The notes under the pieces are model-generated. The model searched no databases and was not told the DNA's origin. It saw only the letters and a program-made list of their open reading frames with translations. The position numbers and the translations under genes were made by a program. Source: Rubripirellula amarantea (GTDB taxonomy: Bacteria; Planctomycetota; Planctomycetia; Pirellulales; Pirellulaceae). From it: a stretch of DNA of 64,000 nt. Positions 54,047 to 63,103 of this stretch are shown one piece after another; the first letter of the stretch is position 1; every line of letters starts with the position of its first letter. Location of the stretch: NCBI RefSeq assembly GCF_007859865.1, contig NZ_SJPI01000002.1, forward strand, positions 452,651-516,650, written 5' to 3'.

Positions 54047-54997
54047 ATGAACGTTCCTCAATCCTCTCAGTCAGAACCATCAACCCCGATTGACGGTCTG
54101 GTCGAAGAGTTACGTAGCGGCAACTTAGAGCGTCGTGACTTCCTTCGCCGCGCGGTAGCAACAGGCGTTTCGTCGGCGATGGCTTACTCGTTGCTTGGGC
54201 AAACCAGCGCGTCAGCTCAGAACATGACCACCCAGGCGTTGGGTGAGGAAACGGCGTCGCCGCCTCATTCCTCGATGCCGCAACCCTCCCTGCCGCATAC
54301 TTCGCCTTCGCCTTCACCACCACATTCTCATCCGACGACGATGGCTGTGGGCGAAGAAGACAGGCCGATTCCGCCGAGCAACGTAACCACGCGAGCTCTG
54401 GGGGAAGAATCCACCACCGGACCTCCTGCGACAACGGCGCGCGTGGGTGAGGAAACGTCCGCGACCTACACGTATGGCGAAGGGCCACCAACCGCGACGA
54501 CTCGTGCGATTGGTGAAGAAGGGAATCCGCCGACCACCTACGCGGTAGGTGAAGAGGAAATCACGACAACAACCCGCGCGATCGGCGAAGAAGCACCTCC
54601 GACAGCAACAACGTACGCGGTTGGCGAAGAACAGCCGCCTGTCTATACGACCCAGGCATACGGCGAAGAACAACCGCCGCAACCTTACTGCGAACGCAAT
54701 CCAACGACGCAGGCCTACGGCGAAGAATCGCAACGGCCAGTGACGACTCAGGCTCATGGTGAAGAGCATTCAGCAACGACCTTAGCCTACGGTGAAGAAG
54801 GCCAAACGCTTCCTCCCCCAGCACATCATGATGATCACGGACATCACGATGATCACGGGCATCACGATGATCATCGTTCAGGAGGAAACGGTTCAGGAGG
54901 AAACGGTTCGGGACGCACGATCAACCCTGGTCGGCGAATCGAATCGACAATTCGGAACCAGATTCCCAAAGTGTGGAAAAGCTTCCGTCGGTGGTAG
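54047..54997 (+). CDS. Putative graspetide precursor: Tat-signal protein with twelve TTxxxxEE motifs
   Basis: A 316-residue protein from ATG 54047. Residues 1-58 form a leader with a Tat-type motif (L-E-R-R-D-F-L-R-R, 27-35), a hydrophobic stretch and a likely cleavage site (ASAQ). Residues 61-251 carry twelve exact TTxxxxEE motifs, mostly TT-x-A-x-G-E-E: 61-68, 97-104, 114-121, 129-136, 151-158, 163-170, 175-182, 188-195, 201-208, 220-227, 233-240 and 244-251, with one degenerate copy near 139-146. TTxxxxEE is the plesiocin-type (group 2) graspetide core, where an ATP-grasp ligase makes ester bonds between Thr hydroxyls and Glu carboxyls. The tail has three HHDDH-type repeats, a Gly/Ser linker and a cationic end (KVWKSFRRW). 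An ATP-grasp gene follows after 47 bp. The product is predicted only. Confidence 0.85.
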   Translation: MNVPQSSQSEPSTPIDGLVEELRSGNLERRDFLRRAVATGVSSAMAYSLLGQTSASAQNMTTQALGEETASPPHSSMPQPSLPHTSPSPSPPHSHPTTMAVGEEDRPIPPSNVTTRALGEESTTGPPATTARVGEETSATYTYGEGPPTATTRAIGEEGNPPTTYAVGEEEITTTTRAIGEEAPPTATTYAVGEEQPPVYTTQAYGEEQPPQPYCERNPTTQAYGEESQRPVTTQAHGEEHSATTLAYGEEGQTLPPPAHHDDHGHHDDHGHHDDHRSGGNGSGGNGSGRTINPGRRIESTIRNQIPKVWKSFRRW

Positions 54998-55044
54998 GCC
55001 TGGGGCTACTACCGTGAATCCTGATCATTGGGCAATGTGAATTG

Positions 55045-55908
55045 ATGTCTCAGTCGCTGTTATTAATCGTGGGTGGTGAATCCGATCCCAATACGCAGCG
55101 TGTCGTCGATCAGGCTCACCTGCGAGAGGTTTCGTATTCGTTTTGGAATACGGATCGCGACGATGCGCATCGAATCGCTTGGGATTACCAATCGTCGCGT
55201 TTGGACCTGGGGGATCAAACGATTGACCCGACGTCAGTCTTCCTTCGATATAACGTGTTCGAAGGTGATCCCAAACGGAACATTGCAGCATTTGAAATGA
55301 TCCAGGCGTACGTATTGGCGTGGCGATCGATCAAAGTGCTCAATCGAAGAACGATGACCGACGGCAATAACAAATCCAAGAACCTGAGGTTGGCTTTGGA
55401 TCTGGGGTTCCAGATTCCCGAGACAGTGGTGATGGGTGATCTAACGCCATTGTCGAGCATCCCCGAACCAGATCGTCGTGCGATGAAGCCATTGAGCGGT
55501 GGAGCTCACACGGTCAGTGTTGGCGACGTTCATCAAGACGTCGAGAAGCTGGCTGGCTACGGGCCAATGTTTGTTCAGGAGAAGCTTGCCGGTGAGAACT
55601 TGCGGGTCTTTTCGATTGGCGGAGAATTGTTTTGCTTCCACTTGCAAACTCAATCGCTTGATTATCGCGACGATGCGAGCGTGGGAGTCGTGCAGGTGGA
55701 CGTTCCCGAGGAAATACGTGTGCTTTCGGGTGAACTAGCAAAACAGATCGGCTTTGATTACTGCGCGCTTGATTTTCGATGTCGAAGCGGCATGGACGAT
55801 CCCGTCTTCTTAGAAGTGAACTCGTTTCCGATGTTCGTTCGGTTTGATGACGCCGGTCAGAATTGTCTGGCTGACGCTATGTTGAAGTTTTTGTGCTTCG
55901 GAGCGTAA
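55045..55908 (+). CDS. ATP-grasp ligase, RimK/MvdD-like, putative graspetide macrocyclase
   Basis: A 287-residue protein from ATG 55045; a TTG precedes it directly. The N-terminal domain (SLLLIVGGESDPNTQ, VFLRYNVFEGD) matches the graspetide-ligase layout. Catalytic-fold features are K148 (AMKPLSGG), the hinge VQEKLAGENLRVF (E179-K180, R187), R208 and the magnesium site D243 with E257 and N259 (LDFRC ... VFLEVNSFP). Length fits PsnB/MvdD-type enzymes. Such ligases activate a Glu/Asp carboxylate as acyl phosphate and join it to a Ser, Thr or Lys side chain. The neighbouring TTxxxxEE protein is the obvious substrate. A generic glutathione synthetase-like role is less likely given the pairing. 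Confidence 0.88.
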   Translation: MSQSLLLIVGGESDPNTQRVVDQAHLREVSYSFWNTDRDDAHRIAWDYQSSRLDLGDQTIDPTSVFLRYNVFEGDPKRNIAAFEMIQAYVLAWRSIKVLNRRTMTDGNNKSKNLRLALDLGFQIPETVVMGDLTPLSSIPEPDRRAMKPLSGGAHTVSVGDVHQDVEKLAGYGPMFVQEKLAGENLRVFSIGGELFCFHLQTQSLDYRDDASVGVVQVDVPEEIRVLSGELAKQIGFDYCALDFRCRSGMDDPVFLEVNSFPMFVRFDDAGQNCLADAMLKFLCFGA

Positions 55909-56044
55909 CAACGCGAGATCTGGACGATAGGTATTGCGTGCCAGTCGTCGGACGCTTGAAGTCATCTTCAGACTTTAGGTGCCAGCGATAAGGTGTCAGC
56001 GCTCAAGCGGCATTTCGCTGTCGCATTACGATACCGCTAGCGAA

Positions 56045-56674
56045 TCAAGGTACGGTGATCGTGCAGACGACTTCGGTGTTGTAAGTCCCCGCTGGAACAA
56101 CGTCGAGCGATGATTCGACAAAGCTAAGGTCTAGCCCTATGACCGCGCTACCTGTGCCGTCGGACATCGCCTGTACGAAGGCATGTTCGTTGTTCTCTCG
56201 TACCGACGCCGTCGCGTTGGCTTGTGTGATTTCCCAGTTCGCGAGCCCTGTTGTGGCGGGAATTGAGATACCGATTTGGGCGTCCACGTTGACATCGGCA
56301 AGGGTTTGATGCGTGAACGCTCCCACGAGAGCGAAATCAACGATCACTCCATCGTCGGCGTTGCTGTGCACGTTCCAAAGCTGGGTTGGAAAGGCGTTCG
56401 ATCCAGCAACGAGTTCGAGGTTGACGATGTCCGTAGCGGGAGTCGTCGTCGCGACGCTCTCGGGAACGTGAACGGTGAACTTCTGCAATGCCGTGTCGGC
56501 GTAGCCATGGCAGGTTGCCATGCCGATCGTGATCGCCGCAGCAATCCGCGATAGTTTTGCGAAAGAAAGGAGGCGGGACCGAGATCCGAGTCCAACGCCA
56601 ACGATAAGATTCTGCCCATTCATGATTCCCAGGATGATCGGGCGAGAGCCTATGCTCAATCTGAACCTGTTCAT
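56045..56674 (-). CDS. Secreted protein of unknown function
   Basis: A 209-residue protein from ATG 56674 (ATG 56623 is an alternative). A signal region (FAKLSRIAAAITIGMATCHGYA) precedes a mature part of beta-strand character: VHVPESVATTTPATDIVNLE, LWNVHSNADDGVIVDFALVG and TYNTEVVCTITVP. The end resembles fimbrial or CS1-pilus-like strands, but no family is assigned. It is convergent with the ATP-grasp gene and may be unrelated to it. Confidence 0.65.
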   Translation of the reverse strand: MNRFRLSIGSRPIILGIMNGQNLIVGVGLGSRSRLLSFAKLSRIAAAITIGMATCHGYADTALQKFTVHVPESVATTTPATDIVNLELVAGSNAFPTQLWNVHSNADDGVIVDFALVGAFTHQTLADVNVDAQIGISIPATTGLANWEITQANATASVRENNEHAFVQAMSDGTGSAVIGLDLSFVESSLDVVPAGTYNTEVVCTITVP

Positions 56675-56850
56675 ATTTCATCGTAGATCCTTGACGCGAT
56701 CCAATCGAACCGGTTGTGCGGGCTGTTCGGCCAGGGAATCTGTTGAGCGGCACTCGTTTCGCTACCACTGGCCCATTGGCTGCCTGAGTCAGGCTTCAAA
56801 ATTACGCGCGATGCTTAGCGCGCCGCTCGAAAATCGCTAGGTTTGAGCTC

Positions 56851-58389
56851 ATGAATACTGACCAACTCAAAAACATTGACCAACAGAAGTTCGACCGGGT
56901 CTGCACGATCGCGCGTGAAGCGATGATGATTCAGACTTCGGCAGATACCCTCGAATGGGACGAACGAACTCGGATGCCTGCAGCGGCAGGCGACTATCGA
57001 GCGTCACAGGTTTCGCTGCTGCGAGCTGAAACGCACAAACGACGCACCGACGTTGAGTTTGGCGGATTGGTCGAAGAACTTTATGAAACTCTAGATGACA
57101 AGGACGCGCACGATGACGTGACTGCGACCATCCGAGGCCTGCATCGAGACTTCATGCGAGACCGCTGTTTGCCAACGGAACTGGTGCGTGCAACTTCGGA
57201 AGCGACGGTGCGCGGACAACAAGCTTGGGATGCTGCTCGCAAAGCAGATGACTTTTCGTTGTTCCGAGATTCGCTGCAACGAGTCGTCGATCTCAAAAGA
57301 GAGAGTGGCAATTTGATTGGCGCAGCAACGCAAAGGTCTTGCTACGAAGCGTTGTTGGACGAATACGAGCCTGATGCGAAAGTTGACCAATTGCAGGCGA
57401 CCTTCGATTCGCTGCGAGGACCCCTCGTTGAATTAATCGCCGCGATCGCCGATGCACCTCGCCAGCCTGATGTCTCGCTATTGGAAAGATCCTACGACAT
57501 TGATGCTCAGCGGGCTTTTGGTACTCGAGTGTCTTCGGCAATTGGGTTCGACTACCAACGCGGCCGCCTCGATGAAACCTCGCACCCGTTTTGTACCACG
57601 CTGGGGCCGCGCGATATTCGAATCCTGACCCGCTATGAATCGAATTGGTTGCCGAGTGGATTGTTCGGCACGCTCCACGAAGCAGGACACGGGATGTACG
57701 AACAAGGGTTGCGTGATGATTGGTTTGGATTGCCACCGGGTTCGTACGTATCGCTGGGAATGCACGAGTCACAGTCTCGGTTGTGGGAAAACCAAGTGGG
57801 GCGAAGCAAGGCGTTCTGGAGCTGGCTGTACGCGGATGCTCAGAAAACGTTTGCGTCGAACTTAAGTGACGTGCCTTTAGATGATTTCTATTTCGCGATC
57901 AACACGATCCGCCCCAGCCTGATCCGAGTTGAAGCCGACGAAGCGACCTACAACTTACACATTTTGATTCGATTCGATTTAGAGCGTCAGCTAATCGAGG
58001 GTGGACTTAGCGTTGACGAATTGCCGGAAGCTTGGAACGCTCGCTACCAAAACGATCTCGGCGTCACGCCACCATCAGACGCCAACGGAGTGCTGCAAGA
58101 CGTTCATTGGTCGGCGGGACTGATTGGTTATTTTCCGACTTATACGCTGGGCAACCTAGCATCGGCTCAGTTGTACGATGCGGCGGAAGCGTCGTTGGGG
58201 GATTTGTCGAAGATGTTCGAAAGAGGCGAATTCGCGCCGCTTGCCGGTTGGCTAAATGAACACGTCTATCGTCACGGGCGGTGCTTCTCGGGGTTGGAAT
58301 TGGTCGAAAACGCCACCGGTAAACCACTGTCGGCAGAGCCCTTGATTGCGTACCTGCGTGGAAAGCTCGCACCTCTCTACGGGATCTAG
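56851..58389 (+). CDS. Metallocarboxypeptidase, family M32
   Basis: A 512-residue cytoplasmic enzyme from ATG 56851, the usual length of thermostable (Taq-type) carboxypeptidases. The zinc centre is H276-E-A-G-H280, following SGLFGTLHEAGHGMYEQGL. Other M32 signatures are WDERTRMPAAAG, SHPFCTTLGPRDIRILTRY and SLGMHESQSRLWENQVGRS. It removes C-terminal residues from peptides, with a broad preference. Its start lies 177 bases from the divergent secreted-protein gene. Confidence 0.93.
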   Translation: MNTDQLKNIDQQKFDRVCTIAREAMMIQTSADTLEWDERTRMPAAAGDYRASQVSLLRAETHKRRTDVEFGGLVEELYETLDDKDAHDDVTATIRGLHRDFMRDRCLPTELVRATSEATVRGQQAWDAARKADDFSLFRDSLQRVVDLKRESGNLIGAATQRSCYEALLDEYEPDAKVDQLQATFDSLRGPLVELIAAIADAPRQPDVSLLERSYDIDAQRAFGTRVSSAIGFDYQRGRLDETSHPFCTTLGPRDIRILTRYESNWLPSGLFGTLHEAGHGMYEQGLRDDWFGLPPGSYVSLGMHESQSRLWENQVGRSKAFWSWLYADAQKTFASNLSDVPLDDFYFAINTIRPSLIRVEADEATYNLHILIRFDLERQLIEGGLSVDELPEAWNARYQNDLGVTPPSDANGVLQDVHWSAGLIGYFPTYTLGNLASAQLYDAAEASLGDLSKMFERGEFAPLAGWLNEHVYRHGRCFSGLELVENATGKPLSAEPLIAYLRGKLAPLYGI

Positions 58390-58530
58390 AATCCCTAGCG
58401 GGGGGAGGAGGCTGCGGGGATGATATTGCGACGATGTAAGTGATGGGGGCAAGGGTGGTATGCGGGACGCCAAAGCCGCGTTTTCGATTACAATCGCGGC
58501 AGACGTTTTTTCCCAGTCCAAAGCAAGTTC

Positions 58531-60447
58531 ATGAACGCGATTCCCTGCCCACGATGTGGCGACCCTGTCCGAGTTCCCCCGGTTGAGATTCCTGATGACG
58601 CAATGCTGCGATGCACTTGGTGTCAAGAAACCTTTGCCGTAGCGGAGCTGAACGAAAAGTTGCCACCGATGCTAGACGTCCTGGCGTCTGATGGTTCTGT
58701 CCTTCCGCTAGAGCAATTGGCGGCCGCGGCGACCGGCATAGCGGCCGCGGGAGCGGTCGCTGCATCGAAGTTGAAGAATGGGCTGAGCGGTGCGCCGGGC
58801 GATGACTTGGGCGGAATCGCAGACTTGGAATCAACTCCGCCGTATTCAGCGGACGACGAAGGTCAACTCGATTTGGACGTTTCCGGTGATGATCTGGCTG
58901 GCGGCAATCCAGCCGGTGGCAATATCGCGGTCGGACATTTGCCCGGTGATGAGATCGAGGATCCTTTCGAGATTGCTCACGAAACCTTGGTCGAAGACAC
59001 GTGGCAAGAAGGTGAAACGCCTGCAGAAACCGATTCGTTGGATCCGGCTCAGGCAAACGATTCGAGCGCGGCGGCGGTTCAAGAGGACGCCGATGGTCAG
59101 CTTGAGATGGTGGAAGAGTTTGATGTCTTCACCGACGATGCCACGATCGCCGCCGATGCTGTTTCGGATGATTGGCCCATCGAGGTACAGGCCGCACCGA
59201 CGAATGACTTTGGAGCGTCGGAAGTCGCACCCATGAAAGTCAAATCGCGAGGTCCACGTCCGCAAAAGAAAGGCGACTCGCCCATCGCTATGGTTGCCAA
59301 GGTGATTGGTGGTGGATTGATCGCGGTTCCGATTGGTGCTGCGATACTGACGTCGGTCGGAAAGCCGTTGCCAATTGATTTAGGTTTTTGGCCGTTCGTA
59401 GGTGATTCCCAGACTAGCTCGATTGGCGGTGGCAATCGTGCGGCATTGCCTTCGCCCATTCAGGACCGACCAAGACCTCAGCCATCTCAATCGCAACGAC
59501 CGGGACCTCAGACGCTTGAATTGCCCGCCGAAGTGGCTGCCATCAATGCCGAGATGGATCAAGCTGGCGAGCCCGCGGACAATTCAATTAGTGGACTTGG
59601 ATCGCCCTCGGCCAACGAACTTGAACTTAGTGGCGATTTGGCAACCGATTCGTTGGACGTACCCGACTCGGGAACGTCGGGGTTTGAGGCTGCCGCAGAA
59701 GCAGGCAGTGAAAACGCAGCGATGGAGATTCCAGATCTGGCGGGCTCCGATATCTCTGATCCGCTCGAATCAACTCCCCAAGAGATGGAGTTGGCCGAGG
59801 ATGGTGAAGACTTTCCCACGTTAGGTCTCGACAATCCTGCTGACGAATCAGTGGCTGCGGCAGACAAAATGCCGGCAGGTGACGAACTATCGGGCGATGA
59901 TCTAAACGGCGATGACCCAAACGGCGATGACGCTTTCGCGAACGATGATGTGTTGGGGGACGCTCCGCCGAAACCTTCGTCAACGAACTCGTCGCTTTCT
60001 GCTTCGTCCATCGAGGCACTTCAATCGGCAACGCAACAGCTAGACGCCGCCTTGTCTGTTCCCGATTCTAAGAAGCAGCGATATGCTCTTGCCGAGGCGT
60101 ACAAGAAAATCGCGGAGGTCGCCAGCGACTTGCCACTCGTTCCGTCAGGAAACGAACAGGTTGGCGAATTGTTTGCCAAGATTTTGAATTCTGATGCGAA
60201 GGGTCTTTACGCGAAGAATGCTGGCGCGTGGATTCGTGCTAAAGTTCGCAAAACTGACGGTATTCTGCTGCTTGGAAAATCGGGGGCCAACAGTCAAGGC
60301 AAGACCATTGTGTTTGATTCGGGAAGCATCGTGTCGATCCAGGGCGATACAGTGTTACCCGAAGGACGCGTGATCGCGTTGGGCAAAATCGTTGACGTGA
60401 GCGAAACACCTCGCGTCGAAATCCTAGCTGTGGAGTCGGCTGAGTGA
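58531..60447 (+). CDS. Zinc-ribbon membrane protein with acidic linker, unknown function
   Basis: A 638-residue protein from ATG 58531. The start holds a zinc ribbon (C-P-R-C ... C-T-W-C). Long acidic, Asp/Gly-rich, low-complexity stretches follow (58800-59200 and 59540-60000). Between them is one membrane helix (AMVAKVIGGGLIAVPIGAAIL). The C-terminal 150 residues form a compact region (YALAEAYKKIAEVASDLPLV, GLYAKNAGAWIRAKVRK, GDTVLPEGRVIALGKIVDV). I do not recognise a family; similar zinc-ribbon proteins are typical of planctomycetes. It overlaps the next gene by four bases (GTGA), so the two probably act together. Confidence 0.7.
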   Translation: MNAIPCPRCGDPVRVPPVEIPDDAMLRCTWCQETFAVAELNEKLPPMLDVLASDGSVLPLEQLAAAATGIAAAGAVAASKLKNGLSGAPGDDLGGIADLESTPPYSADDEGQLDLDVSGDDLAGGNPAGGNIAVGHLPGDEIEDPFEIAHETLVEDTWQEGETPAETDSLDPAQANDSSAAAVQEDADGQLEMVEEFDVFTDDATIAADAVSDDWPIEVQAAPTNDFGASEVAPMKVKSRGPRPQKKGDSPIAMVAKVIGGGLIAVPIGAAILTSVGKPLPIDLGFWPFVGDSQTSSIGGGNRAALPSPIQDRPRPQPSQSQRPGPQTLELPAEVAAINAEMDQAGEPADNSISGLGSPSANELELSGDLATDSLDVPDSGTSGFEAAAEAGSENAAMEIPDLAGSDISDPLESTPQEMELAEDGEDFPTLGLDNPADESVAAADKMPAGDELSGDDLNGDDPNGDDAFANDDVLGDAPPKPSSTNSSLSASSIEALQSATQQLDAALSVPDSKKQRYALAEAYKKIAEVASDLPLVPSGNEQVGELFAKILNSDAKGLYAKNAGAWIRAKVRKTDGILLLGKSGANSQGKTIVFDSGSIVSIQGDTVLPEGRVIALGKIVDVSETPRVEILAVESAE

Positions 60448-61577
60448 GTGAAGAAATCGGGGGAGAACTAGATGCAGAACATCATTCGCAACCGCAAGCT
60501 AGTTTGCAACCGCAAGCTGATTCGCAAGCGGATCGAGAATCGACTGGGTCTTTGATCGACACACTTCTTTATGGGATGTCGATTCCCGAACGAACCGTAC
60601 GCAGCACGTCGGCGATCGTTGGCGGAATCGTCGGTGAGTCGGCGGCGAGATTGATTCCTGCTGCCTTTCGCTCGTCGAAGAGTTACGACGTCTTCATCCA
60701 ACAAGCGCTTGACGTGATGATTCACGACGTAGGCGGAGTCGCCAAGCCGGGCGTCGCCAAGTCGGGTGACGGCTCTAACGGGCATTCCACCTCTACACCC
60801 GAACAAACCACAGACGCAACCAAAGCCGATGCGGCCCAGGAATCGCAACTTGCTCGAAAAGCGATTGGAAGTCTGCTTGACGTTGCTGGGGGAGCGACGC
60901 TTCACTTATCACCGATGACCGTCTTGGCGGTTTTCAACGACGTGGCGTACGGTTCGAGCGTGTACCTGAACAAACTGACCGCGGAACTAAAACGGGAAGG
61001 GGTGATCGACGAGTCATCGACGATTCACCATGCCGCGGACTTGATCGAAGCGATGCGGTCGTCCAGCACGCGGGCTAGCGGAGCACTTGAGGCGCCGCCG
61101 ATCAGCATCGACGCGATGCAACAAACCATTGCCGAAATCAGACAGGAAGTCGCGAAAGTGGATCCGCGAACGTTGCTGCCTCAAGGAGAAATAGAACGAA
61201 TGTGGCTGGAAATGGAATCTGCCGCCACCGCGTCGGACGCGAGTTTGTGGGACGTTAGCGCCACGATGACAATGTTCGCCATGAACCGTGTCACACTCAC
61301 CACCCGCGGTGCGTTGTCGAGTGTACGGGTGGCGGGGAACCTGCTCGACGAGCACTTGGTCCAGCATTACTTCGACGCGTTGTCGGAAATCCGCGAACAA
61401 GGGCTCTACGAAACTCTGTCCAATGCATCCGCTCCTTACGTCGAAGCGGTGTGGCAGAATTTTGAAGCGGAGCGAGAAACTTGGACCGTGGAAATCCTTA
61501 CCGGACGAGTGTTCGGCAAGGCGTGGAGCCAAGTACGCGAGTGGTGGTCAAGCGACGGTGAAGAACCAAAGAATTGA
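60444..61577 (+). CDS. Unknown protein coupled to the zinc-ribbon gene
   Basis: A 377-residue protein starting with GTG at 60444, inside the stop of the upstream gene. After a Gln-rich start it has a largely helical body: TLLYGMSIPERTVRSTSAIVGG, GSLLDVAGGATLHLSPMTVLAVF, VYLNKLTAELKREGVIDES and MQQTIAEIRQEVAKVDPRTLLP. No signal peptide or clear membrane span is seen. No family is recognised. The overlap suggests translational coupling with the membrane protein. Confidence 0.7.
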   Translation: MSEEIGGELDAEHHSQPQASLQPQADSQADRESTGSLIDTLLYGMSIPERTVRSTSAIVGGIVGESAARLIPAAFRSSKSYDVFIQQALDVMIHDVGGVAKPGVAKSGDGSNGHSTSTPEQTTDATKADAAQESQLARKAIGSLLDVAGGATLHLSPMTVLAVFNDVAYGSSVYLNKLTAELKREGVIDESSTIHHAADLIEAMRSSSTRASGALEAPPISIDAMQQTIAEIRQEVAKVDPRTLLPQGEIERMWLEMESAATASDASLWDVSATMTMFAMNRVTLTTRGALSSVRVAGNLLDEHLVQHYFDALSEIREQGLYETLSNASAPYVEAVWQNFEAERETWTVEILTGRVFGKAWSQVREWWSSDGEEPKN

Positions 61578-61589
61578 TGCTCCGACGTC

Positions 61590-61629
61590 GTTCCCGCGTC
61601 GCGTTTCTCGTTCCCGCGTCGCGTTTCTA
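61590..61629. repeat. 20-bp tandem repeat between convergent genes
   Basis: The unit TCGTTCCCGCGTCGCGTTTC occurs twice in a row between the stops of the two convergent genes; the stop of the DUF1573 gene overlaps its end. Confidence 0.8.
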
Positions 61630-62637
61630 GTTGCCGCGGATGTCGGCGGTGATCAAGCCTTTGGCCGTGACGGACTGTTCGCCAGTCGTTTTGATCACCA
61701 ATGAAGCCTTTTGCGGACCGCCTTGATTGCCGGTGTAGGTCAATCGAGGTTCAATCACGTGCATCTTCTTCGGCTCAGTCGAAGGATCAAAATCCACGTC
61801 CCAACCTTCGGCGGTAATGGAGTCGATCTCGAAAGCGGTCTTTCCGATCAACACGAACCGTGCCGAGACTTGTTCGCCTGGCTTGAGCGAACCGAGGGCA
61901 AGCGCCACCGGCGAAATTGTTAACGCGCTCTCGACATTGCCAGTGACCCGAAGCGGTACTTCGGGCATGTTGCGATCGTTCGTAACAACGACCAATTCGT
62001 CTTGGAACGGGCCGGTCGGTGCGTCTTCACGAACGTCGACGGTGATCTCGTAATTGACCGTCCCGCCACGGCGTACCGTTTCTTTCAAAGTCGGCATGAG
62101 CCAAGGGCGATTGCTGCGGATGTCAACGATTTGCCAATCGGAACGCCCGGCGTACAGGACCTTGGACGATTTAGTGGCAACGTCACCCTGGGAAACCTGG
62201 CCGAAGTCAATGGATCCGGGGTGAAACACCATATCGCTGCGAATGTAGCCGTCCACCTTCAGGCGAATCTCGCTGTAAAACGGCTGGTCCATCACTAGCG
62301 TCAGCGTCGCCCCTTTCTTGCCACGGAAGGTGTCCGTGTTGAACTTGGCTTTAATGAACCCCGTTTGACCTGGTTCCAGGTAGTCGTTCAAGATCGTGGG
62401 AGTGGTGCATCCACATGACGCGCGAATCGACTGGAAGTGCATCGTCGACGAAAGCGTGTTGGTTACCGGAAACATGAACTCCGTCTTCGCACCCACCGCG
62501 ACCGTTCCGAAGTCATGATGCTGGGTAGGGAAAGCCGCGTCGTACCAGTTTTGGCCGCTGGCAACGATCGGATTGACGACAAACGTAAGGGCGCAGACGA
62601 CAAAGGGCAGCAAGGCAACGCCGATGCGGTTCAACAT
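61627..62637 (-). CDS. DUF1573 protein, exported
   Basis: About 336 residues from ATG 62637; the frame is open to 62664. The signal peptide is VALLPFVVCALTFVVNPIVASG. A DUF1573 motif follows (HHDFGTVAVGAKTEFMFPVTN ... IRASCGCTTPTI), which marks ASH-like/HYDIN-type immunoglobulin beta-sandwich proteins common in Planctomycetes and Bacteroidetes. Later repeats (GSIDFGQVSQGDVATKSSKV, ISPVALALGSLKPGEQVSARF) suggest two or three such sandwiches. The role is unknown, probably surface or periplasmic binding. Confidence 0.82.
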   Translation of the reverse strand: MLNRIGVALLPFVVCALTFVVNPIVASGQNWYDAAFPTQHHDFGTVAVGAKTEFMFPVTNTLSSTMHFQSIRASCGCTTPTILNDYLEPGQTGFIKAKFNTDTFRGKKGATLTLVMDQPFYSEIRLKVDGYIRSDMVFHPGSIDFGQVSQGDVATKSSKVLYAGRSDWQIVDIRSNRPWLMPTLKETVRRGGTVNYEITVDVREDAPTGPFQDELVVVTNDRNMPEVPLRVTGNVESALTISPVALALGSLKPGEQVSARFVLIGKTAFEIDSITAEGWDVDFDPSTEPKKMHVIEPRLTYTGNQGGPQKASLVIKTTGEQSVTAKGLITADIRGN

Positions 62638-63103
62638 GGGGATTCCCGGTGGGAAGGGAGGCAACTTTGAGAGAAGATGGGAAGACGCTATCTCCTATGA
62701 TAGCAAAGCAGGCAAGATTGCTAAGTAATTATCGCAGCGGGCTACTTTTTCTCCCAGATTCAAAGTTACCAATTCTTTTAATGCGAACAACCGTAAAAAC
62801 CGCAAACTTGGGGGGGAAAGTCAGTGACAACGGTCGGGTATTGCGAGGCCGCCGCGAGGGGGCGTAAGTGTTACCGACTTAGCTTTGGTCGTAGAACCCG
62901 CCGGTTTTGGACCAAACTGACAGCGGAGCTGCGCATGATTCTTACCGCATTGATATCGGTACAACTTCACCCGCCCCACAACTGCACGTTGCTCCCCGCT
63001 TCTTTGACCAAATTCGCTTCTTTGACCAAATTCATCGTACCTCGCTTCTAACCCGCCTCCATTTACACCCAAGTTACTTGGTTCGCAATCGATGGACAGG
63101 TGA
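62638..63103. other. 466-bp region without a called gene
   Basis: It holds the upstream region of the DUF1573 gene and decayed DNA further on. The 112-codon minus-strand frame at 62821-63159 has no recognisable features. Confidence 0.45.

Noticed and set aside
53819..54061. 80-codon minus-strand ORF upstream of the graspetide precursor
   Set aside because: It overlaps the start of the precursor, has no recognisable features, and lies in what should be the promoter region.
54314..54769. Arg/Phe-rich minus-strand ORF across the TTxxxxEE repeats
   Set aside because: It arises mechanically from the antisense of the GAA-rich repeats.
54047..54997. Reading the TTxxxxEE protein as a collagen-like or generic low-complexity surface protein
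   Set aside because: The fixed spacing of Thr-Thr and Glu-Glu and the adjacent ATP-grasp gene fit a graspetide better than random low complexity.
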